Below, piece after piece: positions 37,301-44,034 of a DNA stretch of 47,265 bases (its first letter is position 1; every line of letters starts with the position of its first letter). The notes below the pieces were generated by a model. It was given only the letters and a program-made list of their open reading frames with translations. It was not told the DNA's origin and did not search any database. A program made the position numbers and the translations under genes. Source of the DNA: Caldilinea sp. CFX5 (lineage in GTDB: Bacteria > Chloroflexota > Anaerolineae > Caldilineales > Caldilineaceae); the NCBI GenBank assembly GCA_021405325.1, contig QWII01000101.1, forward strand, positions 1-47,265, read 5' to 3'.

Positions 37301-38058
37301 GAGCCGGACGTCTGCACCGCCATGAGCGCCGACGCCCATCCCATCACGCAACGCCACACTTATGGATTGTGGGTGAACGCAATGACGATGGCTTACTGCG
37401 TGTTCCCCGCGATACCGTTTATGATGCGTACATTTTACAACAGAGCTGGTTAGCGCTTTTGCCAAAAACAGAGATTTGTCTACCGGCAGACTATCGTCCC
37501 TTGATTGAAGCGGTTTACAGCAATGTTGCCCCAGAACCAACGAGTTTGCTGGTCGAAGCCTGGACCAAATTGCAAGCCAAAGAAGCCACCGCCGTGGAAA
37601 AAGCCCGCCAACGCATCTTGAACGATCCTGATCCACGGCGGCCTTTCTGCCAGAATAGCAAAGAGCGGTTTCTGGAAGATGAAGAGAGTGCAGCCTGGAT
37701 CGTGGCGCAGACTCGGTTAGGCGAAGAGAGTATCACCGTCATTCCCCTTGAGCGCGCCGGTGATCAGGTGCGCCTGGTTCCTGGCGACTCAACGATCCAG
37801 TTGCAATCAACCCTAGACCGCGCTGACCAGTTACGCCTATTGCGGCGTAGCCTACGCATCAGCCAATATCACACCGTGCAGGCGCTGCGTCACGATCAAG
37901 CACCGCTACCCAGCGCCTTCAAACAATCCGCTTTACTCAAAACAGTACGCCCGCTTTGGCTTACCAACGGCAAGGCGCAGCTCACCTGGCAGGATCAGCA
38001 TATCGAACTCATTTTGGATCCTACCCTTGGTCTGCGCATCATTCGTACCAAAGTATAG
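34348..38058 (+). CDS. cas3: HTH-WYL-WCX regulator fused to Cas3 nuclease-helicase (type I-E)
   Basis: This 1236-residue single frame has two parts. Residues 1-335 are a complete PafC/YafY-type regulator: HTH (5-65), WYL domain (about 150-235, with RIAIRYKPLNGKPF and MEPSAIGYATYIIGHS) and WCX extension (VVLRFSPQVKERVRETQWHPSQ...EVVEPTWLRARM). From about 337 a full Cas3 begins: LLRCWGKT, YHPALYHMLDVAHVA, HDIGK (His406-Asp407) and GGHHGY form the HD nuclease; GEGKT (633-637), DEVH (765-768), SAT (796-798) and QRAGRLHRHERRRP form the helicase. Cas3 degrades DNA opened by Cascade. About 10 residues join the halves with no Met, though TTG and GTG codons at 35356 and 35359 could give a separate Cas3. 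GAGAGGAAA precedes the start. Confidence 0.93.
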   Translation: MPRITEQTKERQMELVWLRVKQRPHGISEQEIADATGIQRRTVNNYLNDLALEGKVEKQGRLWFLGNYEEIRALRLEVTPEEAYTYYLGSRLFVKQHDKRNRLAEKALMQLADALAANKLVGHEIAQAARELAQRPGDPQYETIFQKIVCGYLQRKRIAIRYKPLNGKPFDTTFDTYLMEPSAIGYATYIIGHSHLQNQRRAYKLERIEEAEILQEAYRIPDDFPGLEILRNSWSIIMGEETVKVVLRFSPQVKERVRETQWHPSQQDDHDETKTKEEWLLWWVQVADTMDMLPWIRSWGKDCEVVEPTWLRARMKAEVRNLAKLYAVAVEPQDPQLVRLLRCWGKTTKDVNQYHPALYHMLDVAHVAKALLSDRASNRWRRVLANVFDANAQDLINWIPYLVALHDIGKLSVAFQAANQQQWQRMQSLGFDFGRWQSKYTLHHTVAGQIILRNEWHDLQLPSALQRAWHEMVGGHHGYYVESTDYQPALQTFRAIQEPEEWKSLRHFAGQTLHNALTTTLPTPFPNPPNVSSAIMALTGFTILCDWIGSDTHYFKAEAEMPLDEYIGESYQRALDAVHNAGLFQATQSTAPTTFAELFSDCRTLRPLQAAIDEIPAEILQSPCLAIIEAPTGEGKTEAGFGLARRLTHGTGSDEFYCALPTMATSNQMFQRVQKHLRDRLGLPSHVKLVHGQALLIEDDLRLEPLLNGDEVEEHPAQEWFSPKKRSLLAPFGVGTIDQAELTALNVRHNALRMMGLAGKVVILDEVHAYDTYMTTIIEQMLRWLAALGSSVILLSATLPVAKRAALAAAYGAKLDPSADTTTAYPSLWVGSATGTCHLQPAAHQPNRTITVSFLAFAQTSTEIREQEEAATETQFLPMARHLLGLVNAGGCACWITNTVERAQKLYEAVKQVDPAIDCSLLHARFPLEERQINEQALADKFGPGVQERPQRAIVIGTQVLEQSLDVDFDVMLTDMAPIDLILQRAGRLHRHERRRPSHHATPHLWIVGERNDDGLLRVPRDTVYDAYILQQSWLALLPKTEICLPADYRPLIEAVYSNVAPEPTSLLVEAWTKLQAKEATAVEKARQRILNDPDPRRPFCQNSKERFLEDEESAAWIVAQTRLGEESITVIPLERAGDQVRLVPGDSTIQLQSTLDRADQLRLLRRSLRISQYHTVQALRHDQAPLPSAFKQSALLKTVRPLWLTNGKAQLTWQDQHIELILDPTLGLRIIRTKV

Positions 38059-38070
38059 TAGATCGCCCGG

Positions 38071-38103
38071 ACAAACCAGGTTGCTGGCAGAAACCTGGTT
38101 TGT
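38071..38103. repeat. REP-like hairpin, copy 2, between cas3 and cas8e
   Basis: Twelve-bp arms ACAAACCAGGTT (38071-38082) and its complement (38092-38103) surround a 9-nt loop that differs from other copies. It lies in the 91-bp space within the cas operon, 12 bp after the cas3 stop. It may weaken or process the transcript between the nuclease and Cascade genes. Confidence 0.75.
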
Positions 38104-38149
38104 TGCTCGGCACAATTGCAATCTACTGATAATGAAAGGAGAATCATTT

Positions 38150-39727
38150 ATGGATCAACCTGTAGCAACGACGACCTTCAACCTGTGGTCAACACCGTGG
38201 ATCACCCTGGAACGTATGGACGGTAGCACAGAAGAAGTTAGTATTGAACAAGCACTCTTACGTGCGCCAGAGTTTGCCGCAATTTTCGATACCTCACCCC
38301 TTGTGGTTGTCGGCATCCACCGGCTATTGACGGCCATCGTGCAATTTATGCTCGACCCCCAATATGAGGACGAAATTGCTGATCGCTGGCGCGCCGGTCA
38401 CTTTCCGCCTGATAAGATCAAGGAGTTCGGTCAGCACTATAGCCATCGCTTCGATCTTTTTTCAGCGGCAGAACCATTTATGCAGAGTGCAGATATACCA
38501 TTGCTGCCAACCAAAGCGCTTAAGACAAAACTAAAAAGCATTGCCTACCTGGCGAATGAGCTACCCGCCGGGACAGCGGTGTCGCATTACCGACATGGAC
38601 GTGACGAGCAAAAAACCTTTTGTGCCGGTTGTGCAGCCAAAGGACTCATCACGTTGCCGGCCTTTGCCTCATCAGGCGGCGCTGGGATCAAGCCGTCAAT
38701 CAACGGCGTTCCGCCCATTTACATCTTTCCTTCCGGTGACTCACTATTTACCATGTTAGTCGCATCCTTGTTAACGCCGGCATACCAACCGGAAATTCGC
38801 GACCAAAGGGATGACAAACCGGCGTGGTTGCGCGAACCAGTCATCCCACAAGGGCAGGAGCTATTAAGTGTGGGTTATCTACAAAGTTTAACCTTTACGG
38901 CTCGTCGTGTTCGCTTGTTTCCCCAAAGTGGCCCATTTACCTGTGCGCGCTGTGGACGTAACCATTTGCTCGGTGTTAGCTCGATGATCTTTGAAATGGG
39001 CGAAAGTCGCCTCAAAGAGGCAGCCTTTTGGTTTGACCCCTTTGCAGCTTACCGGCTACCAACTGGCAAAAGCAGCAAACCCAAACCACCAACACCAATT
39101 CGCCCCATAGAAGGCCGTGTCCTCTGGCGCGAATTTGCCGGTTTGTTTCTGCAGAGCAAAGATACGGGGCGTCGCCCCGCTGTTTTGCAACAACTGGCCT
39201 TGCTTGCCATTGATCACAACATTGGCGACCCTGCAACCCCTTACCCCTTTCGGTGTGTTGGCTTACGCACTGACATGAAAGCAAAAATTTTTGAGTGGAT
39301 TGATGCTGAATATGGGATTGCACCGCAATTACTAGCCGATGCGGAGGGCGCACTGGCGGTGCAAGAGGCCATTGATTTTGCTGTAACCAGCGAAGGGATC
39401 ATCAAGCAAGTTTTCCGCCAGCACTTTGCCGGTCCATCGCATGAGCATGAACGCCATAGCCGCCTGAAAGCAGAAATGACACAAAGCTATTGGCATACGC
39501 TGGCAGAGCCGTTTCGGCAATTTGTTCTAGAGATTACGCCCAACACTGATCGCAACCAGGTTGTCAATCGCTGGCTTGATACGGTGATCACCAAAGCCAA
39601 AGGCGTCTTTCAAGAAACAACACAGGCTATTGGTGATGACGGCACTACACTCTGTCAACGTGTACAAGCAGAGGCGGCTTGCGTGCGCCTGTTATATCAC
39701 GCAAAAGCCAAACAGACAGGAGGATAA
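38150..39727 (+). CDS. cas8e: Cas8e (Cse1/CasA), large subunit of type I-E Cascade
   Basis: This 525-residue subunit recognises the PAM and recruits Cas3 in type I-E Cascade. The N-terminus FNLWSTPWITLERMDGS and following EVSIEQALLRAPEFAAIFD are characteristic. Two CxxC pairs (Cys158/161 in FCAGC and Cys265/268 in CARC) probably hold a zinc ion. The remainder shows the helical C-terminal bundle (for example SYWHTLAEPFRQFV). The start at 38150 follows AAAGGAGAA; a longer in-frame opening from 38027 overlaps the cas3 end and the REP hairpin and is not believed. The length is close to the usual 500 or so. cas11 starts 3 bp after the stop. Confidence 0.93.
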   Translation: MDQPVATTTFNLWSTPWITLERMDGSTEEVSIEQALLRAPEFAAIFDTSPLVVVGIHRLLTAIVQFMLDPQYEDEIADRWRAGHFPPDKIKEFGQHYSHRFDLFSAAEPFMQSADIPLLPTKALKTKLKSIAYLANELPAGTAVSHYRHGRDEQKTFCAGCAAKGLITLPAFASSGGAGIKPSINGVPPIYIFPSGDSLFTMLVASLLTPAYQPEIRDQRDDKPAWLREPVIPQGQELLSVGYLQSLTFTARRVRLFPQSGPFTCARCGRNHLLGVSSMIFEMGESRLKEAAFWFDPFAAYRLPTGKSSKPKPPTPIRPIEGRVLWREFAGLFLQSKDTGRRPAVLQQLALLAIDHNIGDPATPYPFRCVGLRTDMKAKIFEWIDAEYGIAPQLLADAEGALAVQEAIDFAVTSEGIIKQVFRQHFAGPSHEHERHSRLKAEMTQSYWHTLAEPFRQFVLEITPNTDRNQVVNRWLDTVITKAKGVFQETTQAIGDDGTTLCQRVQAEAACVRLLYHAKAKQTGG

Positions 39728-39730
39728 TTC

Positions 39731-40231
39731 ATGAGTGAAACACAAACCGACCCGAAAATCAGCCTTTTCTTTACGCGGCTGGCGGCGTTACGGCCAGGGG
39801 AGCGCGCCCGCTTCAAGCGCAATGCCGGGAAAAGTCTGGCCGAATCGCAACAAGGGGCAATGGGCTTGTTCTACCGCATTCTGCCGTCAGGCGTAGCCCG
39901 CTATCAGGAGGAAACTTACTTTCTGACAGCGACCCTCTATCCCCTGGCAGAGGACGGCGGCAAAGGCAGTTTTGGTCATGCACTGCGCCGGGCACGCCAG
40001 AGTGATAACACGGCAGGCTTGGACCGTCGGCTCGAAGTCTTGTTAGATGCGGATGAGAGTCAACTGCCCTTTCGCCTGCGGCAAGCATTACGCTATCTGG
40101 CGGCTAAACAAGTTCGCGTCAACTGGTCAGGGTTATTGACGGATCTGCTCAACTGGCAAAACCCCCAACGCTTTGTTCAGGAGCGGTGGGCGCGTGATTA
40201 TTTTACGGACGCACAAGAATCAGCAAACTAA
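39731..40231 (+). CDS. cas11: Cas11 (Cse2/CasB), small subunit of Cascade
   Basis: This 166-residue, mostly helical, basic protein matches Cse2 in position and pattern: FFTRLAALRPGERARFKRNAG near the start, then a helical stretch ending RYLAAKQVRVNWSGLLTDLL. Cse2 forms a dimer that stabilises the R-loop along the Cascade belly. AGGAGG lies 7 bp before the ATG. The gene sits directly between cas8e and cas7e, as in standard type I-E operons. The length is normal. Confidence 0.92.
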   Translation: MSETQTDPKISLFFTRLAALRPGERARFKRNAGKSLAESQQGAMGLFYRILPSGVARYQEETYFLTATLYPLAEDGGKGSFGHALRRARQSDNTAGLDRRLEVLLDADESQLPFRLRQALRYLAAKQVRVNWSGLLTDLLNWQNPQRFVQERWARDYFTDAQESAN

Positions 40232-40262
40232 GTTCATCCACTTTTTCACAGGAGAATAGACA

Positions 40263-41399
40263 ATGCTTATCCAAATTCACATGTTGCAAAACCATGCCCC
40301 TTCCAACCTGAATCGTGATGATAGCGGGGCGCCCAAAGACACGATCTTTGGTGGTGTCAAACGGGGGCGTATCTCCAGCCAATGTCTCAAACGGAGCATT
40401 CGCCGCTCAGAGACCTTTGCCACAGCCTTTGCCGAACGCAATCTGCTTGCGGTACGCACAAAGTTGCTGCCCAAACTGATTGATGAAGAACTCCAAAAGC
40501 TCGGCGCTGATGACACCACCCGCAAAAACATTGTGGCGCGTGTACCGGAGATCGGCAAGAAGGGCAGCGCCAAAAGTGAAGAGACGGAAGAAGAAACAAC
40601 GGAAGAAGTGGCCGATGCCGTTGGTGAAACACGTCAATTGATCTTTTTGGCAGCCAATGAGTTGCGCCCGCTTACGACGAAGTTAATGGCGCTCTACCAG
40701 GAGAAAGGGGTGAAAGGTTTTGCATCCTTGGAGATCAAAAAACTGGAAGAAGCGCTCAAACATGAGTTACCCCGTTCAGTTGATATTGCCATGTTTGGCC
40801 GGATGACAACCTCCGATGCCTTTGAAAACGTTGAAGCGGCGGTGCAAGTCGCCCATGCTATTTCCACCAATGCACTTGCCCAGGAATTTGATTATTTCAC
40901 AGCGGTTGACGACATTTCCGGGCAATCAGGGGCCGGCATGATTGGCGACGTGGAGTTCAACAGTTCTACCTACTATAAGTATTTCAACATCCACTGGGAG
41001 GAACTGTGCAAGAATCTTGGCAATGATACGGCCGTCGCCCAAGAGGCAGTTCTGGCCTTCCTGGAAGCCGCGGTTCTGGCCCAACCATCTGGTAAGCAAA
41101 ATTCGTTTGCCGCCCATAATCTGCCCGATCTGATCCTGGTTGAAGTGAGTACACGCAATTTGCCGGTCTCCTACGCCAATGCGTTTCTGAAACCGGCGCG
41201 CCAACGCTATGATCAATCTTTGATGGATGTTTCTATTGAACAGTTGGATGCCTACACTCAACGCCTGCGCAAAACTTTTGGCCTCAATGGAGCGCGTGCC
41301 TGTATTGCCACAACTGCGGCGACGTTGGCCGGGACCGCGCCGCTCGAATCCCTGCCGGCCTTACAAAGTTGGTTAAAAACCCAATTGCCAACGGAGTAA
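40263..41399 (+). CDS. cas7e: Cas7e (Cse4/CasC), backbone subunit of Cascade
   Basis: This 378-residue protein carries the typical Cas7e N-terminus LIQIHMLQNHAPSNLNRDDS followed by GAPKDTIFGGVKRGRISSQC. Later blocks ELPRSVDIAMFGRMTTSDAF and NALAQEFDYFTAVDD are also family-typical, as is the SSTYYKYFNIHWEEL region. Six copies of Cas7e form the crRNA-binding backbone. An acidic insert (KSEETEEETTEEVADA, about 103-118) is a minor oddity. AGGAGAA precedes the start. Spacing to both neighbours is tight, so it is in the same operon. Confidence 0.94.
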   Translation: MLIQIHMLQNHAPSNLNRDDSGAPKDTIFGGVKRGRISSQCLKRSIRRSETFATAFAERNLLAVRTKLLPKLIDEELQKLGADDTTRKNIVARVPEIGKKGSAKSEETEEETTEEVADAVGETRQLIFLAANELRPLTTKLMALYQEKGVKGFASLEIKKLEEALKHELPRSVDIAMFGRMTTSDAFENVEAAVQVAHAISTNALAQEFDYFTAVDDISGQSGAGMIGDVEFNSSTYYKYFNIHWEELCKNLGNDTAVAQEAVLAFLEAAVLAQPSGKQNSFAAHNLPDLILVEVSTRNLPVSYANAFLKPARQRYDQSLMDVSIEQLDAYTQRLRKTFGLNGARACIATTAATLAGTAPLESLPALQSWLKTQLPTE

Positions 41400-41402
41400 A
41401 CC

Positions 41403-42101
41403 ATGCCCAATACACTTTTTCTACGGCTGGAAGGGCCACTGCAAGCCTGGGGTGAACGCGGCCAGTGGAGCGTGCGCGACAGTGCGCCGGAGCCGACCAA
41501 ATCCGGTGTTGTGGGTCTGCTTGGCTGCGCGTTAGGTATGAATAGCGATGAGGCGTTACAGGAGCTTTCGCAGCAAATTCGCTTGGCCGTGCGCTGTGAT
41601 AAACCGGGGACACGCCTCACCGATTACCATACCGTAGGCGGCGGCTATGTTGAACCGCAACTTTTAACGGCTGAGGGCAAACCCAAAGTCACCGCCACTA
41701 GCAAAGAGCCGCATACTGAGCAAACCTGGCGCGATTACCTGGCCGATGCCTCTTTTCTTGTGGCAATCCAATCCGACCCAGCGCTCATTGAACGCCTGGT
41801 CGCCGCCATCCAAAATCCACGCTGGACATTGTACTTGGGGCGCAAATCCTGTCCGCCGGCCTGCCCGCTTTATGAAGGAGAGGCAGAGTACACCACTTTG
41901 TATGAAGCATTGCGGCAGTGGCCGTGGCGCCGTTTTGAAGCCAAACAAGCCGGTGAATTACAAGTGCGGGCCATTGTCGAAAGCGATGCCCGACAAGGAA
42001 TTCGTCGTCGCCATGAGATTGTCTCGCGCAAGCATCGCGTCTTTGGCCCACGGTATACGCAGGATGTCATACTGACAATCAAGGTATTGCCCAAGGAGTA
42101 A
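41403..42101 (+). CDS. cas5e: Cas5e (CasD), Cascade subunit
   Basis: This 232-residue protein begins with NTLFLRLEGPLQAWGERGQW and SVRDSAPEPTKSGVVGLLGC, the Cas5e opening. It binds the 5' handle of crRNA at the tail of Cascade. The middle block TDYHTVGGGYVEPQLL and the late YLGRKSCPPACPL are also family-typical. The ATG is 3 bp after the cas7e stop, so translation is probably coupled. The length is normal and no missing segment is apparent. Confidence 0.93.
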   Translation: MPNTLFLRLEGPLQAWGERGQWSVRDSAPEPTKSGVVGLLGCALGMNSDEALQELSQQIRLAVRCDKPGTRLTDYHTVGGGYVEPQLLTAEGKPKVTATSKEPHTEQTWRDYLADASFLVAIQSDPALIERLVAAIQNPRWTLYLGRKSCPPACPLYEGEAEYTTLYEALRQWPWRRFEAKQAGELQVRAIVESDARQGIRRRHEIVSRKHRVFGPRYTQDVILTIKVLPKE

Positions 42102-42104
42102 TCC

Positions 42105-42812
42105 ATGTATCTATCGCGTCTCATCCTCAACCAGCGCAGCCGGCAGGTACAGCGCGAGTTGGCGAATCCCTATGAAATGCACCGCACCCTTTCTCGCGCG
42201 CTGCCCGACCAGGCTGTCCACCTGCGGCGCGACCAGGCGGGGGCGGCGGGGCTGCTCTATCGCGTCGATGTGCATCCCCAGAGTGGCCAGTTGGCACTAT
42301 TGGTGCAATCGCAAGCGCGCCCGGATTGGTCATTTCTTACGTCCGTTGGGATCGATCCGGAACGCAACCACAGCTATCTACTGGCGGCTGACCCCTGGCA
42401 AGCGGAAGAGAATCCCGCCGTCAAAGCCGTGGAGCTTCACTTTGTTACGGGGCAACAGCTCCACTTTCGCCTGCGCGCCAACCCGACCAAACGCTTGAGC
42501 GCCGGCACAGGTCACAAGGGCAAACGGGTTGGCCTGTACACCCTTGACGAGCAGATCACCTGGTTGCAACGCAAAGCAGAAAGGGGCGGCTGTCGCCTTC
42601 TGCAGGTACAGAGTAGCCGTGATGAAAAGATTAAAGTCGAAGGGGCAATTTCGCGAGACGAAGAACGGCACAAAGTCGAACTCTTTGCCGTACAATTTGA
42701 CGGTCAGATGCAAATCACTGAACCGGAACAATTCCGCATGATGATCCACCAGGGCATCGGCAGCGGCAAGGCGTTTGGGTTTGGGTTGTTGTCGGTGGCG
42801 CCGGTGCGGTGA
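42105..42812 (+). CDS. cas6e: Cas6e (Cse3/CasE), CRISPR RNA endonuclease
   Basis: This 235-residue protein is close to Cas6e of E. coli in pattern: MYLSRLILNQ, NPYEMHRTLSR with the probable catalytic His26, LHFRLRANPTKRLS, ITWLQRKAERGG, and the glycine-rich end IHQGIGSGKAFGFGLLSVAP. It cuts the array transcript at the base of the repeat hairpin, leaving an 8-nt handle that would here be GUGAACCG. It starts 3 bp after cas5e and is the last gene of the interference operon. A REP hairpin follows 12 bp after its stop. Confidence 0.93.
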   Translation: MYLSRLILNQRSRQVQRELANPYEMHRTLSRALPDQAVHLRRDQAGAAGLLYRVDVHPQSGQLALLVQSQARPDWSFLTSVGIDPERNHSYLLAADPWQAEENPAVKAVELHFVTGQQLHFRLRANPTKRLSAGTGHKGKRVGLYTLDEQITWLQRKAERGGCRLLQVQSSRDEKIKVEGAISRDEERHKVELFAVQFDGQMQITEPEQFRMMIHQGIGSGKAFGFGLLSVAPVR

Positions 42813-42823
42813 GCGAGAAGAGC

Positions 42824-42856
42824 AGAAACCAGGTTTTTGGCAAAAACCTGGTTTCT
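42824..42856. repeat. REP hairpin, copy 3, left flank of the RAYT gene
   Basis: AGAAACCAGGTTTTT (42824-42838) and its exact complement (42842-42856) surround loop GGC. It ends 6 bp before the stop codon of the transposase on the minus strand, and it also follows cas6e by 11 bp, so it could terminate both transcripts. Confidence 0.85.
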
Positions 42857-42862
42857 CATTCC

Positions 42863-43438
42863 TCACTCATCAAACAGCAGGTCAGCAAAGAGCCGATCCT
42901 CTGCCAGATTATAGCTTTGCACGTAACTCCGATAGGCGTCAATCGAGGGAAATAAGGAGAGCAGCATGTTCTTATTGGGTAGCGTGCCATTCCGTACCCC
43001 GATGTAATCCTGGTAACTGGAAAACTGCCATTGTTCCGGTGTCGCTGCTAACCCGGCAACAACCGGGTTCATGTGGATATAGCGGGAGAGATAACACAAA
43101 TATTCGTCGCGATCAACATGAATTGCTCTAAACGGCCCCTCAAACAGTGGTCCGCTACGCGCCTGTTGCTTGTTAATCGCTTTCACATAGGAGACGCTAA
43201 AGGGTTGCATCACTAACTCACTAAAATCATCATGTTTCACATAGGTCATGAGGTGATAATGGTTGGGCATTAAACAGTAGACCATCAAATCAACATACTC
43301 TGGCAGAAAATAGTCGCGCAACCGTTGGATGAAGAAGAGCCAATTTCCCCGATTGAAGAAGATTTTTTGGTGATTGACGCCGCGATTGTACAGGTGGTAG
43401 TAATTCCCGGCGCGGATTTCGACTTTGCGATATGGCAT
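42863..43438 (-). CDS. REP-associated tyrosine transposase (IS200-like, Y1)
   Basis: This 191-residue single-strand transposase of the Y1/HUH class starts at 43438 with MPYRKVEIRAGNYYHLYNRG. It shows the HUH motif in YCLMPNHYHLMTYV and a downstream catalytic-helix region (PFSVSYVKAINKQQ, then LFEGPFRAI and LCYLSRYIHMNPV) typical of RAYTs. In this family the nuclease recognises and cuts REP hairpins rather than moving as a classical insertion sequence. The frame is intact, and identical-core REP hairpins flank it. An in-frame ATG at 43468 is an alternative start, but it overlaps the adjacent hairpin. Confidence 0.9.
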   Translation of the reverse strand: MPYRKVEIRAGNYYHLYNRGVNHQKIFFNRGNWLFFIQRLRDYFLPEYVDLMVYCLMPNHYHLMTYVKHDDFSELVMQPFSVSYVKAINKQQARSGPLFEGPFRAIHVDRDEYLCYLSRYIHMNPVVAGLAATPEQWQFSSYQDYIGVRNGTLPNKNMLLSLFPSIDAYRSYVQSYNLAEDRLFADLLFDE

Positions 43439-43463
43439 AGTAGCGATGGGTGGTGGTTGGCGC

Positions 43464-43498
43464 AACAAACCAGGTTTTTGTCAAAAACCTGGTTTGTT
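43464..43498. repeat. REP hairpin, copy 4, right flank of the RAYT gene
   Basis: AACAAACCAGGTTTTT (43464-43479) and its exact complement (43483-43498) surround loop GTC. It lies just upstream of the transposase start at 43438. Confidence 0.85.
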
Positions 43499-43525
43499 AG
43501 GCGCTGGTAGACAGATTGCACATGT

Positions 43526-43562
43526 TAACAAGCCAGGTTTCTGCGAGAAACTGGGCTTGTTA
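43526..43562. repeat. REP-like hairpin, copy 5, diverged
   Basis: TAACAAGCCAGGTTTCT (43526-43542) and AGAAACTGGGCTTGTTA (43546-43562) pair with two mismatches around GCG. The core is a diverged form of the same family and is 27 bp from copy 4. Confidence 0.75.
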
Positions 43563-43627
43563 GGCAAGTATAACCCATTTGGTCGCTCGTCCCATTAGAC
43601 ATTTGTCCGAAATTTCAGGGAAAAATG

Positions 43628-43662
43628 AAGAAACCAGGTTTTTGCCAAAAACCTGGTTTCTT
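43628..43662. repeat. REP hairpin, copy 6
   Basis: AAGAAACCAGGTTTTT (43628-43643) and its exact complement (43647-43662) surround loop GCC. It lies downstream of the RHH antitoxin gene (minus strand, ending 43690), in the place where its toxin would normally begin. Confidence 0.85.
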
Positions 43663-43689
43663 AGCGCCGTACCTTAACAACCGATCTCT

Positions 43690-43923
43690 TCATGGTGCAC
43701 CCCAGACTTGTTCTGTCTCCCAGCCGTCAAATTCATCGGGGTGGACAGGCTGTTGGGCATAGCCGCGCCGGTGCTGCGCTTCCATTGTCTGCAACCGCAA
43801 GCGGCGCAGCGCGCCCAACAACGCTTCGCGCATAAAGGCGGAACGGTTGGTCTTCAACTGGGCCACGGTCGCATCGACTTCGACTAACAACTCTTCATCA
43901 ATGGTCATTTGAATCGTTTTCAT
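43690..43923 (-). CDS. orphan ribbon-helix-helix antitoxin (MazE/CopG-like)
   Basis: This 77-residue protein begins MKTIQMTIDEELLVEVDATV and continues with KTNRSAFMREALLGALRRLR, a ribbon-helix-helix DNA-binding domain. The tail (AQHRRGYAQQPVHPDEFDGW, then ETEQVWGAP) is like the toxin-binding tail of MazE-like antitoxins that normally overlap a PemK/MazF toxin gene. No toxin follows; the next 190 bp hold only REP hairpins. The start at 43923 has GAGGG upstream. It is divergent from cas1, and a 7-bp-arm palindrome (43965-43984) lies between them, so it may now act as a local regulator. Confidence 0.8.
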   Translation of the reverse strand: MKTIQMTIDEELLVEVDATVAQLKTNRSAFMREALLGALRRLRLQTMEAQHRRGYAQQPVHPDEFDGWETEQVWGAP

Positions 43924-43964
43924 TGTCATCAGCAACCCTCGCTTCTCTGGCTACCCCTATCCTT

Positions 43965-43984
43965 ATCCACAGGATTGTGTGGAT
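43965..43984. promoter_or_regulatory. palindrome in the divergent RHH/cas1 promoter region
   Basis: ATCCACA (43965-43971) and TGTGGAT (43978-43984) are exact complements 6 nt apart. The right arm overlaps the -35 element of the cas1 promoter. It is a candidate operator for the adjacent RHH protein, though the binding is inferred only from position. Confidence 0.45.
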
Positions 43985-44002
43985 TCTAAGCCATAGTATA
44001 CC
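43975..44002 (+). promoter_or_regulatory. promoter of cas1-cas2
   Basis: TTGTGT (43975-43980) and TATACC (43997-44002) are 16 bp apart and about 33 bp before the cas1 ATG at 44035. It suggests that the adaptation genes are transcribed apart from the cas3-cas6e operon. Confidence 0.5.
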
Positions 44003-44034
44003 AGCGAGACCTCTTTCTCACAAGGAAAAGAATT

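Larger units (their letters stand above)
42824..43662 (-). mobile_element. RAYT/REP element inserted between cas6e and cas1
   Basis: A REP-associated tyrosine transposase gene (42863-43438) is bracketed by REP hairpins at 42824, 43464, 43526 and 43628. Such a gene with its flanking palindromes is the self-contained unit thought to mobilise REP sequences. It separates the interference operon from cas1-cas2. No target duplication was identified, and exact borders are uncertain. Confidence 0.7.

Noticed and set aside
42775..43131. 118-codon plus-strand frame starting inside cas6e and containing QKPGFWQKPGF
   Set aside because: The peptide repeat is just the translated REP hairpin, and the rest is antisense to the transposase.
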